From an uncultured Prevotellaceae bacterium (GTDB taxonomy: Bacteria > Bacteroidota > Bacteroidia > Bacteroidales > Bacteroidaceae), in assembly GCA_902761605.1 (NCBI GenBank), contig CACWLC010000022.1:1-35740 (forward strand): a stretch of 35,740 nucleotides of DNA, given 5' to 3'. Of this stretch, positions 7,209-15,786 are shown piece after piece. The stretch's first letter is position 1. Each line of letters starts with the position of its first letter. The position numbers were made by a program, and so were the translations under genes. The notes beneath the pieces are model-generated. The model was not told the origin of the DNA and ran no database searches. It saw nothing but the letters and a program-made list of their open reading frames with translations.

Positions 7209-9707
7209 TCAATCTTGAAAATATACACGCTTCACACGGTTTGACACACCTGTGAGGACTTCGTATGGGATGGTGTCGATGATGTCAGAGAGCGTGGTTA
7301 CTGGCAGATGCTCACCGAAGATTTCCACCATGTCGCCCTCATGACAGTCGATGCCTGTGACATCTATCATAGCCACATCCATACAGATATTACCCACATA
7401 CTCCGCCTTCTGGCCATTTACCAGACAGTAACAACGACGGTTGCCCAAATGACGATTCAGACCGTCGGCATAGCCTATAGGTATAGCAGCGATAACTGAA
7501 TCGTGATCAATCTTTCCCTTACGGCTATAGCCCACTGTATCGCCTGCAGGAACATGGCGCATCTGGAGGATGGTTGTCTTAAGCGTAGATACGGTGTTAA
7601 GTATTCTGTTGTCACGAGGGTCAACACCGTAGAGCCCCAATCCCAGGCGACACATATCCATCTGTCGCTCAGGGAAATGCTCTATACCGGCAGAATTGTC
7701 CATGTGACGAAGGATCTTATGCGTGAATGCCGCCTGCAGCTTCTTGCTTCCTTCATCAAAGAGGGCAAACTGACGGGCAGAGAACTCATCGAAGCCATCG
7801 CTATCGGAACCTACGAAATGGCTGAACACAGAACGCGGAATAATGGCATTCTGATGTTTCAGACGGTCGATAAGCTCATCCATATCGTTTATAGGATCGA
7901 AGCCTAAACGATGCATTCCGGTATCGAGTTTGATATGTACCGGCCATCCTGTGATACCCTCCTTACGCGCTGCCCTTATGAGAGCATCGAGAAGACGGAA
8001 GGAATAGACCTCTGGCTCAAGGTCATAGTCGAACATGGTCTTGAAGGCGGTCATCTCAGGATTCATAATCATGATATTGGCTGTGATGCCAGCCTTACGG
8101 AGCGTAACGCCCTCATCGGCAACAGCTACAGCGAGATAGTCAACACGATGATCCTGAAGGGTCTTGGCTATCTCTATAGCTCCTGCCCCATAGGCATCGG
8201 CCTTAATCATACAGACCATCTTGGTCTCTGGCTTAAGAAAAGAGCGGTAGTAATTGAGGTTATTCACAACGGCATTGAGGTTCACCTCGAGAATTGTCTC
8301 ATGGACTTTCTGCTCCAGCTGTTCTGTTATCTGATCAAAGCCGAAACTACGGGCACCCTTCAGAAGTATCAATTCATTTCGCAGACTGCTAAACGTATCG
8401 CTTGTAAGAAAATGCTGAACATCGAGGAAGAACTGTTTGTCGACAATCTGTATCTTATCTGCCTGGGCAGAGAGGTCAGTACCTATACCTATGAACTTCT
8501 GTATTCCGCGCTTTACACACAGGTCTGACACCTGGGCATAGAGCTGCTCTGGGGCGACACCTGTCTGATACATATCACTGAGGATAAGTGTCTTCTTTAG
8601 AAGTGAGGGGTGAGAGGTGAGAGGTGAGAACTGACGGCGGTTCATGAAGTCGAGAGCTATGTCAAGAGAGTTGACATCGCTATTATAAGAGTCATTGATA
8701 AGCACACAACCTCTCTGTCCGTCCTTTACCTCAAGGCGCATGGCTACAGGCTCCAGCACGGGCATACGCTCTGCGAGCTGCTCTGGCGTAATGCCGAGAT
8801 AAAGTGCTGTGGCAGCACAAGTGATACAGTCTTCTATCGAAGCCTCATCGCTAAATGGGATGTCAAAAGCGCCATCCTCTCCTTTATAACGATAAGAGAT
8901 CTTAGTTCCATCGACTGTCTTTACAAAGAAAGCCACCTGTTCGTCGCACTGCGACCAGGCTATCTTCTCACCCTTATACTGCATACGGCGTACACAGCGG
9001 CTTACGATGTCATTGTCCGAACAATATATCATCGCCTGAGTATCGTGCATCAGTTCGAGTTTCTCCATACATTTCTCTTCCATCGAACGGAAATTCTCCT
9101 GATGGGCAGAACCTAAGGATGTGAAGACTCCTACTGTGGGCTGGATGATGTCACGAAGGGCCATCATCTCACCTGGTTCGGAGATACCTGCCTCGAAGAT
9201 GCCTACCTCGGTCTGTTCGTTGAGAAGCCATACAGAGAGAGGGACTCCTATCTGAGAGTTATAGCTCTTTGGTGAACGAACGATCTTCTGCGACGGGAGG
9301 AGTATCTGATAGAGCCACTCCTTTACCATCGTCTTTCCGTTTGAGCCCGTTATTCCCACAATGGGGATGTCAAACTCATCACGATGACGCTCTGCAAGTC
9401 GCTGAAGTGCAGCTAAAGGTGATGGTACGATAAGGAAGTTAGCATCATTCATCTCAGAGGCACTATTTGGGCAATATTCATGAATGCCTCTTGACTCTAC
9501 GACGAAATTACGCACACCACGACGATAGAGGTCGCTGATATATTTGTGGCCATCGTTACGGGCTGACTTAAGAGCAAAAAACAGTGTCTCCTCAGGGAAA
9601 CACAGGGAACGGCTGTCTGTAAGCAACCAACCTATCTGGGCATCGGTATCACCCACACGACGGGCACCGATGAGTGTAGCTATCTTTATTATCGAATATT
9701 TCAACAT
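7209..9707 (-). CDS. murF/alr: Bifunctional MurF ligase / alanine racemase
   Basis: 832 residues. The N-terminal half is MurF, which adds D-Ala-D-Ala to UDP-MurNAc-tripeptide: P-loop VGITGSNGKTMVKEW (~117-131), LINDSYNSDVNSL (~336-348) and LKGARSFGFDQI. The C-terminal half from about residue 470 is alanine racemase: PLP lysine K502 in MIKADAYGAG, then KLDTGMHRLGF and catalytic-Tyr region DTVGYSRKG. This fusion is known from Bacteroidota and supplies and uses D-Ala in one polypeptide. Residues 359-370 (QFSPLTSHPSLL) are encoded by a 7-nt tandem repeat and look inserted into a MurF loop. It starts 11 nt after the GSCFA gene and closes the operon. Confidence 0.97.
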   Translation of the reverse strand: MLKYSIIKIATLIGARRVGDTDAQIGWLLTDSRSLCFPEETLFFALKSARNDGHKYISDLYRRGVRNFVVESRGIHEYCPNSASEMNDANFLIVPSPLAALQRLAERHRDEFDIPIVGITGSNGKTMVKEWLYQILLPSQKIVRSPKSYNSQIGVPLSVWLLNEQTEVGIFEAGISEPGEMMALRDIIQPTVGVFTSLGSAHQENFRSMEEKCMEKLELMHDTQAMIYCSDNDIVSRCVRRMQYKGEKIAWSQCDEQVAFFVKTVDGTKISYRYKGEDGAFDIPFSDEASIEDCITCAATALYLGITPEQLAERMPVLEPVAMRLEVKDGQRGCVLINDSYNSDVNSLDIALDFMNRRQFSPLTSHPSLLKKTLILSDMYQTGVAPEQLYAQVSDLCVKRGIQKFIGIGTDLSAQADKIQIVDKQFFLDVQHFLTSDTFSSLRNELILLKGARSFGFDQITEQLEQKVHETILEVNLNAVVNNLNYYRSFLKPETKMVCMIKADAYGAGAIEIAKTLQDHRVDYLAVAVADEGVTLRKAGITANIMIMNPEMTAFKTMFDYDLEPEVYSFRLLDALIRAARKEGITGWPVHIKLDTGMHRLGFDPINDMDELIDRLKHQNAIIPRSVFSHFVGSDSDGFDEFSARQFALFDEGSKKLQAAFTHKILRHMDNSAGIEHFPERQMDMCRLGLGLYGVDPRDNRILNTVSTLKTTILQMRHVPAGDTVGYSRKGKIDHDSVIAAIPIGYADGLNRHLGNRRCYCLVNGQKAEYVGNICMDVAMIDVTGIDCHEGDMVEIFGEHLPVTTLSDIIDTIPYEVLTGVSNRVKRVYFQD
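8604..8633 (-). repeat. 7-nt tandem repeat inside murF/alr
   Basis: On the minus strand TCTCACC is repeated three times, followed by degenerate units CCTCACT and TCT. It is read in frame as FSPLTSHPSLL. The same 19-nt core (TTCTCACCTCTCACCTCTC), in the same reading frame, occurs in the GH2 gene near 24140. Confidence 0.85.
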
Positions 9708-9718
9708 ATTGTTTCTAT

Positions 9719-10567
9719 TTAGACTGCAAAGGTAGCATATTTTTTCTTTAGTTCAGCAATTTTTAACATAGTTTTATCCATCAGTGCCTTGTAATCCTCT
9801 GACTGAGGGTCGAAAGGTTTGTGTCCCAAGGTCTGTTTGATAGGTCGCCATTCTTCAAGGAAATGTTTCGCCTCATCAGAGAAATAAGTATCGACCAAAC
9901 GCTCCCAGATATATTCTACCGTCTGTTCTGAAGGATGGAGCATATCGGGTTTGTAGAAGCGATAATCGCGGAGCTCGTCGTTGAGAATCTCATATGCGGG
10001 GAAATAGGAGATCTTAGATATCCTAGAGATTCTAGGCTTCCTGGGCAAGATAGAACTTCTAGGATAGCCTAGTACCTTATCTATCGCCAGTAGCAATGCC
10101 GCTTTGGATAATTGTGAGCCGTGATAGCCATATTTACGATAGCGAATAGGGCTGACAGTAAGGACAATATTCATCTCTGGATTAATATCTCGAAGGATGG
10201 ATATCGCCTTCATCAAATAATCAGCACACTCATCGACAGACAGTTCTTCTTCGGTAAATAGCGACTGTGGGCGCTTCTGGCAGTTATCCACAATCTCGCC
10301 AGTTTCATTAAGACGATAGACGTGATTAGTACCAAGGGTAATAAAAGTGGTTCTGAGAGAGGGCGATAAATCCATTCGCTCTACGGTGTGCAGAATACTG
10401 GCGGGATTATACATCACACCATAAGGATTGACCACAGCATGGAACTTCTCTTCCTTAAACCTGCTGCCGATATTGTCAGCGAAACATGATCCCACGAAGA
10501 GCATCTCCTCGCATGGCACGATTCTGAAACCTGGATCATCAATATCAACTATCGTCCTAAATTCCAT
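9719..10567 (-). CDS. GSCFA-domain protein
   Basis: 282 residues. The family-defining motif is at residues 26-31 (GSCFAD), followed by NPYGVMYNP (~48-56), LGTNHVYR (~78-85), TVSPIRYRK (~137-145) and DMLHPSEQTVEYIWE (~208-222). The DxxHP at the end resembles SGNH-type hydrolases, but to my knowledge no reaction has been established for GSCFA proteins. The start is the ATG at 10567, whose last... base pair arrangement gives a TGATG overlap with the fkp stop, so translation is probably coupled; an in-frame TTG one codon upstream is less likely. Residues 168-187 are encoded by 9-nt CTAG repeats just before the conserved SYFPAYEIL strand and look like an insertion. Confidence 0.9.
   Translation of the reverse strand: MEFRTIVDIDDPGFRIVPCEEMLFVGSCFADNIGSRFKEEKFHAVVNPYGVMYNPASILHTVERMDLSPSLRTTFITLGTNHVYRLNETGEIVDNCQKRPQSLFTEEELSVDECADYLMKAISILRDINPEMNIVLTVSPIRYRKYGYHGSQLSKAALLLAIDKVLGYPRSSILPRKPRISRISKISYFPAYEILNDELRDYRFYKPDMLHPSEQTVEYIWERLVDTYFSDEAKHFLEEWRPIKQTLGHKPFDPQSEDYKALMDKTMLKIAELKKKYATFAV
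9727..9734 (-). promoter_or_regulatory. Possible internal -7 box for murF/alr
   Basis: TACCTTTG lies within the last codons of the GSCFA gene, 20 nt upstream of the murF/alr start. The -33 match is poor (a TTG 22 nt upstream). It could give extra murF/alr expression independent of the fucose genes. Confidence 0.4.
10010..10073 (-). repeat. 9-nt CTAG-type tandem repeat in the GSCFA gene
   Basis: About seven 9-nt units of the form NNNNCTAGR on the minus strand (TATCCTAGA, AAGCCTAGA, ATCTCTAGG, ATATCTAAG and degenerate ones). They are read as x-[PST]-R/K tripeptides (YPR...KPR ISR ISK). Confidence 0.8.
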
Positions 10568-13185
10568 CAACTCCTGCTTATTTGCAGTCCTATAGTAGAA
10601 AGTGTCATCTCCACAAATCGGGCATTGCGATTGGTACTATTCTCTGTAAGGATTTGTTTTATGCGCACTGCGGCCTCGGGATCTTTTGCAATCATATAAA
10701 GGTAGCCTCCACCTCCCGCACCTGGAAGTTTATATCCCATACAGAGGTCATCGATAAGGTCTGTCAGTTTTGATACAGCCTGAGGATTGGTGCCGTAGTC
10801 TAGAGCCTGATTCTGAGCCCAAGTCTTACGGACAAGCAGTCCCATACGCTGGAAATCATTCTGCTGTATTGCTTCATACATCTCCATAGTATGATCCTTC
10901 ATCTCACGCAACTGACGTATTTCGCCACTATGATTCAGGAACATCCTGCGGACTATCTCTGCGAGAATGCTTTTCGCTGTACGAGTGATACCGGTATAAT
11001 ATAATAGGTGACAAGCACGATATTCCGGTTGTGTCCAAAGGTCGTTGGGCAACCATCTAACCTTAGGGCTTTGGTCGAAGCCCCTGCCCGTCTGCAAAAG
11101 CTTCACTCCACTCAGTATGCCACCAAACTGATCCTGCCAACCGCCTCCAGTGGTAAGCATCTGTTCGAGCATCAGCGTGCGACGACCAATCTCATTCTTA
11201 TCCCATCCAAGTCCACAGAAGTCATTGAGGGCTCCAAGTACTGTGGCAGCGAGGATGCTCGATGTTCCAAGGCCACTACCTGCAGGTATGGCTGAGAGCA
11301 ACGTTAGTTCAATGCCGCAACCAAACTCCTCCAATTGAGAGTGAATGTCACAAAGTGTCCTGATTCCATTGTGACTTCCGAAGCCGGCAAGGACGAGGGC
11401 TGCTTTAGGAATGGAGAATGGGGAACCGACATGCATGAAGTCGGTGAGTTGTTCATTAGTCTCAACCACTTCCATTGCTCCGAGATCAATACTCCTGAGC
11501 ACAATGTGGTATTCTCTTGATGGCTTAATATATACCTGTAATGGTGGCTGACCATTTAGTTCTATGGCGAAGTTAATCACATTTCCACCTTCCATCAGAC
11601 AATAAGGAGGCGTATCTGTCCATCCTCCCGCAATATCTATTCTTACTGGAGAACGTCCCCACACAATCTGATCGTCAGCGATATCCCTTTGAGGTGTGCC
11701 AACAATCTCCTGCCCCTCAAGAATACCCTCGCGCAATAAACTGAACGCTTTATCGCTCTCCCCACGGAACATCGCATTATGAATGCGCGTCATCAGAGGA
11801 GCATCATCTTCAAGAGGCTCTGGCAATGGTATTCCTAAGTTCTTAAACTCCTCCTGAGCATCTGCAAGATCGAGTTGATAGAACACGCTGTGACGCCAGT
11901 TCTTGACCAATGCCGACCAATTCTGCTTCCTGAACTCACGACGTTGTGCAAAAAGCCTGTAGAGATTTGCTTTCTCAGCAAGTTCATTACTATTCTGAGG
12001 TTCGTCGATATGATAACGACGGATTTCATAGTCACTATCCCCCACCGGCACCACGTCGATACATTCGCCTGGTTCAAGACTAATCTCCCAGTCATTGTCC
12101 GGCACACCTGTTATCACATGGTCGTGGGTGAGATGCCACTTTTCTCCGATATAGCTATTTTCTACCCAGATGTTAGTATTCTCTTCTGTAAATGGAATCT
12201 TTGTAACTGCATTCTGTACAAAGATCGAAGGATGCGGCTTACGATCCAAGTGCATTATCTCACGCTGATCGTTCACCAGATTCTGTAGCCTAAGCGTAGA
12301 GGAAATCATCTCTTTCGACGTGCCGAAATGATAAAACTCTCCACCCGAAAGCGGAACGATAGCTACAGAGAGCTCAGACAACTCACTATCAGGTATCGAC
12401 GGGTCTGTGCCCAGAGCACATCCAAACTCAGAGTATAGATCATATTCCTTAAAGTCAGAAGGACTATAATTGCCAGTCATCCTAGTTTCCCTAGTCTCTC
12501 TAGGATTGCCTACAATACTCCGCTCCATCAAAAGCCTTACGGCCTTATCGCTCAGCATCCACACCCCAATATCAGTAAGATAGAAATGATCTTTCTGCAG
12601 TTCTGACAACGTCTTTACTGATGGTTTCTGAAGCATCTGTTTCAAAACAGACGGACTTCGGCGGTCACTCACAAACACTCCATGATTCTTTGCCACTGAT
12701 GCATCAAGCCACAGACCATAGCAAACAACATCTGCCTGAGGTATCGCCTGCAGCGGTTGTGTTGCACGGATAAGCACATCGCCGCTGACAATCATCGTGT
12801 GGATATTTTCTGGCGCCATCTGCATCATCTTCTCATAGAGCGGCAGTTGCACACTAAGGAGGTTCTGCGACAGCTTCTGGCCTCTCTCCCATCTGAATAC
12901 CGGCAGTGGCATCAATACCTTACCCGATACAGCATAGCTGGGCAGACGCTTACTCTGACCTCCAGCATGAACCAGTATGCGTTTCTCTTTGGCGAGCCAC
13001 TCATCGAAAGTCTCAGCTTTATCTCCTTTCATAGCCTCCATGAGAAGCCACGAAGTACCTCCACCACTTCCCAATCGATGTCCAATAGGATCGCAGGTAC
13101 AGAAATACTCTTCATCAGAGAGTCCTGTCACCTCATGGAAGGCACTCACCAGATTCGGTGGCAACGAAAGCAACTTTTTCAACAT
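10567..13185 (-). CDS. fkp: Bifunctional L-fucokinase / fucose-1-phosphate guanylyltransferase
   Basis: 872 residues. Fkp turns free L-fucose into GDP-fucose for fucosylation of surface polysaccharide and glycoprotein. The N-terminal pyrophosphorylase part shows GSGGGTSW (39-46) and HAGGQSKRLP (73-82). The C-terminal GHMP kinase part shows WGRSPVRIDIAGGWTDTPP, the ATP loop PAGSGLGTSS (~634-643) and LPGAGGGGYLYM (~819-830). The B. fragilis protein, as I recall it, has 949 residues. The shortfall here is in the central linker, after IDVVPVGD, where about 75 residues are missing. Residues ~227-238 (NPRETRETRMTG) come from 9-nt CTAG repeats. Its start overlaps the yfhO-like stop by 7 nt and its stop overlaps the GSCFA start. 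Confidence 0.96.
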   Translation of the reverse strand: MLKKLLSLPPNLVSAFHEVTGLSDEEYFCTCDPIGHRLGSGGGTSWLLMEAMKGDKAETFDEWLAKEKRILVHAGGQSKRLPSYAVSGKVLMPLPVFRWERGQKLSQNLLSVQLPLYEKMMQMAPENIHTMIVSGDVLIRATQPLQAIPQADVVCYGLWLDASVAKNHGVFVSDRRSPSVLKQMLQKPSVKTLSELQKDHFYLTDIGVWMLSDKAVRLLMERSIVGNPRETRETRMTGNYSPSDFKEYDLYSEFGCALGTDPSIPDSELSELSVAIVPLSGGEFYHFGTSKEMISSTLRLQNLVNDQREIMHLDRKPHPSIFVQNAVTKIPFTEENTNIWVENSYIGEKWHLTHDHVITGVPDNDWEISLEPGECIDVVPVGDSDYEIRRYHIDEPQNSNELAEKANLYRLFAQRREFRKQNWSALVKNWRHSVFYQLDLADAQEEFKNLGIPLPEPLEDDAPLMTRIHNAMFRGESDKAFSLLREGILEGQEIVGTPQRDIADDQIVWGRSPVRIDIAGGWTDTPPYCLMEGGNVINFAIELNGQPPLQVYIKPSREYHIVLRSIDLGAMEVVETNEQLTDFMHVGSPFSIPKAALVLAGFGSHNGIRTLCDIHSQLEEFGCGIELTLLSAIPAGSGLGTSSILAATVLGALNDFCGLGWDKNEIGRRTLMLEQMLTTGGGWQDQFGGILSGVKLLQTGRGFDQSPKVRWLPNDLWTQPEYRACHLLYYTGITRTAKSILAEIVRRMFLNHSGEIRQLREMKDHTMEMYEAIQQNDFQRMGLLVRKTWAQNQALDYGTNPQAVSKLTDLIDDLCMGYKLPGAGGGGYLYMIAKDPEAAVRIKQILTENSTNRNARFVEMTLSTIGLQISRS
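12479..12516 (-). repeat. 9-nt CTAG-type tandem repeat in fkp
   Basis: Minus-strand units AATCCTAGA, GAGACTAGG, GAAACTAGG and degenerate ATGACTGGC. Same period, same CTAG position and same reading frame (x-[PT]-R) as the array in the GSCFA gene downstream. Confidence 0.8.
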
Positions 13186-15683
13186 CTGACTTTATTTTTA
13201 CGTCGGCGATATTCCACAAACACACCACCCAAGATAACGAGAATCAGTACAGCATAAGCCGTATAAGCGATACTCTCTGTGGTATCCACAGACTTGGGGA
13301 AAAAACTGAGCACCACCTCGTGCTTTCCCGGTTTTACATTCAGAGCACGGAGGATATAGTTAACACGTCCCAACTCTGCTGGTTCACCATCGATGGTAGC
13401 CGTCCATCCAGGATAATATATCTCTGAGAACACTATCACACCACCCTTATTCGAGTTGACATCATATTTCAACTCATTAGGCTCATAAGATATTATCTTA
13501 ACCACACTTGCTGTATCCTGGACCACAGCATCGCCAAGCTGAGTCTTGAACTTCGCATCGGCCACAGCCTCATGGCGGAGATCTATCTTACCCACCCCAA
13601 GGAGCTCCTCATTGGCATTCTGCACATATTGGAGCTTATCCACAAACCATGCATTACCATAGGTATACGGATTCTGGATGGGCACAGTCTGTCCTCCTTG
13701 AAGAGGAAGGATAAAATACTTCGTGTTAAGCATATTGAGCACAGGATAGATACTGTCGCCGTTAACCTGTGTCATATCCCCTCCAGCATCTGCTACTGCA
13801 CTCATCGTCTGCTGCATCTCTGGAGAGATATATTGTTCGATCATCTCCTGATAGCGACGCAGCTTGGCAGCATGATAACCTCCGATACTCTTATGATAAT
13901 AAGAAGTCTCATTCTCATTGAAGGTGTTGGAAGCCATATTGAGTACTCTGTAATCAAGGCTCTTATCGTGCAGAATCTGCTCGTCTGTCTGAGTCATCTG
14001 TTGCGGAGCCTCACGCTCACTCTTCGGCACGAACATCTCATCATTAAGATAACGCTTGTTTATTGGCCAGAGGTCGACAAGACAGAGTATCAGCAATGCT
14101 CCAACAGCATACTCCTTCTTTAACTTACCATAGATAGCTGCAAACAAGATGCCTGCACCTACGATGATGATAAAGAATGAACGCCAACAATCGCTGGTGA
14201 ACATTGCCTTACGCATCTCTGTAAGATTACTCATGATAGGTTGTACGTGTTCTGCGGGCAGCCCCTGCAATGCCTGAACCTCGCTCGAAGAAATGAAAGA
14301 GCTGAAGAACATCGATGGCATCAGTGCAAAGAGCAATGCGATTCCGGCAGTGAGTCCCAACGATATCAACGAGTATTTTGTTATTTCTTTTCTATTTTCA
14401 TTCATTCCTGAGCAAAGCACTTCCTTCAATGCCAGCATAGCCAGAAGAGGAATAGTAAACTCCGCGATAACAAGTATTGAGGCTACAGTACGGAACTTGG
14501 CATACATCGGCACATAGTCGATGAAGAAATCTGTCAATCCCATAAAATTCTTTCCCCATGAGAGCATTATCGACAGTACTGTGGCTGAGAGAAGAGCCCA
14601 CTTCATTGGTCCCTTAACAACGAACAGTCCCAAAATAAACAGAAACACCACAAATGCACCTACATATACAGGTCCACTGGTTCCAGGCTGTTCACCCCAG
14701 TATTGTCCTATCTGATGATATATGTCGATATAGTTATTGTCGGCATGCTTCATTGCCGTCTCGTTCATCGACAATGGCATCGAAGCACCGCCCTTGGTGT
14801 TTGGTACAAGCAAAGTCCATGTCTCACCGATACCATAGCTCCACTGTGTGATATAGTCGCGCTCAAGTCCACTGTTGGTCTGGTTGGCAGAATTCTTCTT
14901 CACGAGTTCACTCTTGCCACGCATCGACTCCTTACTATACTCCCATGTGTGGTAAATATTAGAGAGATTCAGACATACACCTATCAGACCCGCAACGACA
15001 CACACTCCTGTAGCCTTGGCAAAGTGTACTAGCCGTTTCTCACGTATTGCCTCAACCAACCAGGCTATTATCATAAAGAGGATGATAAAGAGATAATAGT
15101 AGGTCATCTGAACGTGGTTGGCGTTTATCTCAAATGCAGCAAAGATTGCCGTGACGATAAATCCCCATAGATATTTTCCTCTATATGCAAGCACAATACC
15201 GGCAATCAGCGGAGGCAGATACGCCAATGCCCATACCTTCCAGATGTGTCCGGCAGCTATGATGATAAGGAAATAGGTGCTGAAAGCCCATATTATAGAT
15301 CCTAAGGCAGCTAGATGCTGACGAAAGTCAAATGCACGAAGCAGGATATAGAATCCCAACAGATATGCAAACACATACCATACATTCTCTGGCAACCAGA
15401 GGTGATAAGCACTGATAATAGTACTAAGCTTATCAGTAGACTTATAAGACGGAGCCATCTGATAGGTAGGCATACCTCCGAACAGAGCATTGGTCCATCG
15501 GCTTCGCTCACCTGTCTTTTGAAGATACTCCACACCCTCCTGACCAGCACCTCTTCCTGCCGATGCATCATGTCGGTAAAGAATACGTCCCTCGATGTCG
15601 GCAGGGAAGAAATAGGCGAAAGCCAAAACGGCAAACAACAGCACTGCCAACACATCGGGCAGCAGCTTTTTTACAATATTCAT
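13179..15683 (-). CDS. YfhO-family multi-pass membrane protein
   Basis: 834 residues from ATG 15683 (MNIVKKLLPDVLAVLLFAVLAFAYFFP). Upstream in-frame starts would run through the promoter, so they are unlikely. About 12 or more hydrophobic helices are followed by a soluble region (~600-790) and a last TM before EYRRRKNK. The layout, with an early extracytoplasmic loop (YRHDASAGRGAGQEGVEYL), resembles YfhO proteins, which in Firmicutes act as lipid-linked sugar-dependent glycosyltransferases. The exact role in Bacteroidota is not established. Its stop overlaps the fkp start (ATGTTGA), so a link to fucosylated surface glycans is an inference from context. Confidence 0.8.
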   Translation of the reverse strand: MNIVKKLLPDVLAVLLFAVLAFAYFFPADIEGRILYRHDASAGRGAGQEGVEYLQKTGERSRWTNALFGGMPTYQMAPSYKSTDKLSTIISAYHLWLPENVWYVFAYLLGFYILLRAFDFRQHLAALGSIIWAFSTYFLIIIAAGHIWKVWALAYLPPLIAGIVLAYRGKYLWGFIVTAIFAAFEINANHVQMTYYYLFIILFMIIAWLVEAIREKRLVHFAKATGVCVVAGLIGVCLNLSNIYHTWEYSKESMRGKSELVKKNSANQTNSGLERDYITQWSYGIGETWTLLVPNTKGGASMPLSMNETAMKHADNNYIDIYHQIGQYWGEQPGTSGPVYVGAFVVFLFILGLFVVKGPMKWALLSATVLSIMLSWGKNFMGLTDFFIDYVPMYAKFRTVASILVIAEFTIPLLAMLALKEVLCSGMNENRKEITKYSLISLGLTAGIALLFALMPSMFFSSFISSSEVQALQGLPAEHVQPIMSNLTEMRKAMFTSDCWRSFFIIIVGAGILFAAIYGKLKKEYAVGALLILCLVDLWPINKRYLNDEMFVPKSEREAPQQMTQTDEQILHDKSLDYRVLNMASNTFNENETSYYHKSIGGYHAAKLRRYQEMIEQYISPEMQQTMSAVADAGGDMTQVNGDSIYPVLNMLNTKYFILPLQGGQTVPIQNPYTYGNAWFVDKLQYVQNANEELLGVGKIDLRHEAVADAKFKTQLGDAVVQDTASVVKIISYEPNELKYDVNSNKGGVIVFSEIYYPGWTATIDGEPAELGRVNYILRALNVKPGKHEVVLSFFPKSVDTTESIAYTAYAVLILVILGGVFVEYRRRKNKVRC

Positions 15684-15708
15684 AACTTGCAAGTATTTAT
15701 TTTGCCGA

Positions 15709-15740
15709 CAAAGGTACCACTTTCTTTGAAAAAAACCAAA
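15709..15740 (-). promoter_or_regulatory. Promoter of the yfhO-fkp operon
   Basis: Minus strand TTTG (15737-15740), 20-nt spacer, TACCTTTG (15709-15716), ending about 26 nt upstream of the start codon. Its -33 box is one arm of the palindrome CCAAATAAATTTGG (15736-15749). Confidence 0.85.
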
Positions 15741-15744
15741 TAAA

Positions 15745-15776
15745 TTTGGATTTTTGCTCACTAAATCGTACCTTTG
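15745..15776 (+). promoter_or_regulatory. Promoter of the trmH-mtnN-luxS operon
   Basis: Plus strand TTTG (15745-15748), 20-nt spacer, TACCTTTG (15769-15776). The start codon is at 15787, so the leader must be very short. Its -33 box is the second arm of the palindrome shared with the divergent promoter. Confidence 0.85.
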
Positions 15777-15786
15777 TACCCTGAAT

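Noticed and set aside
7911-8528. Open frame of 205 codons on the plus strand
   Set aside because: Antisense to murF/alr with no family resemblance; explained by codon bias of the real gene.
10010-12516. CTAG clusters as IS or transposon target-site scars
   Set aside because: No terminal inverted repeats or transposase remnants; the strict 9-nt period and kept reading frame fit tandem-repeat growth better.
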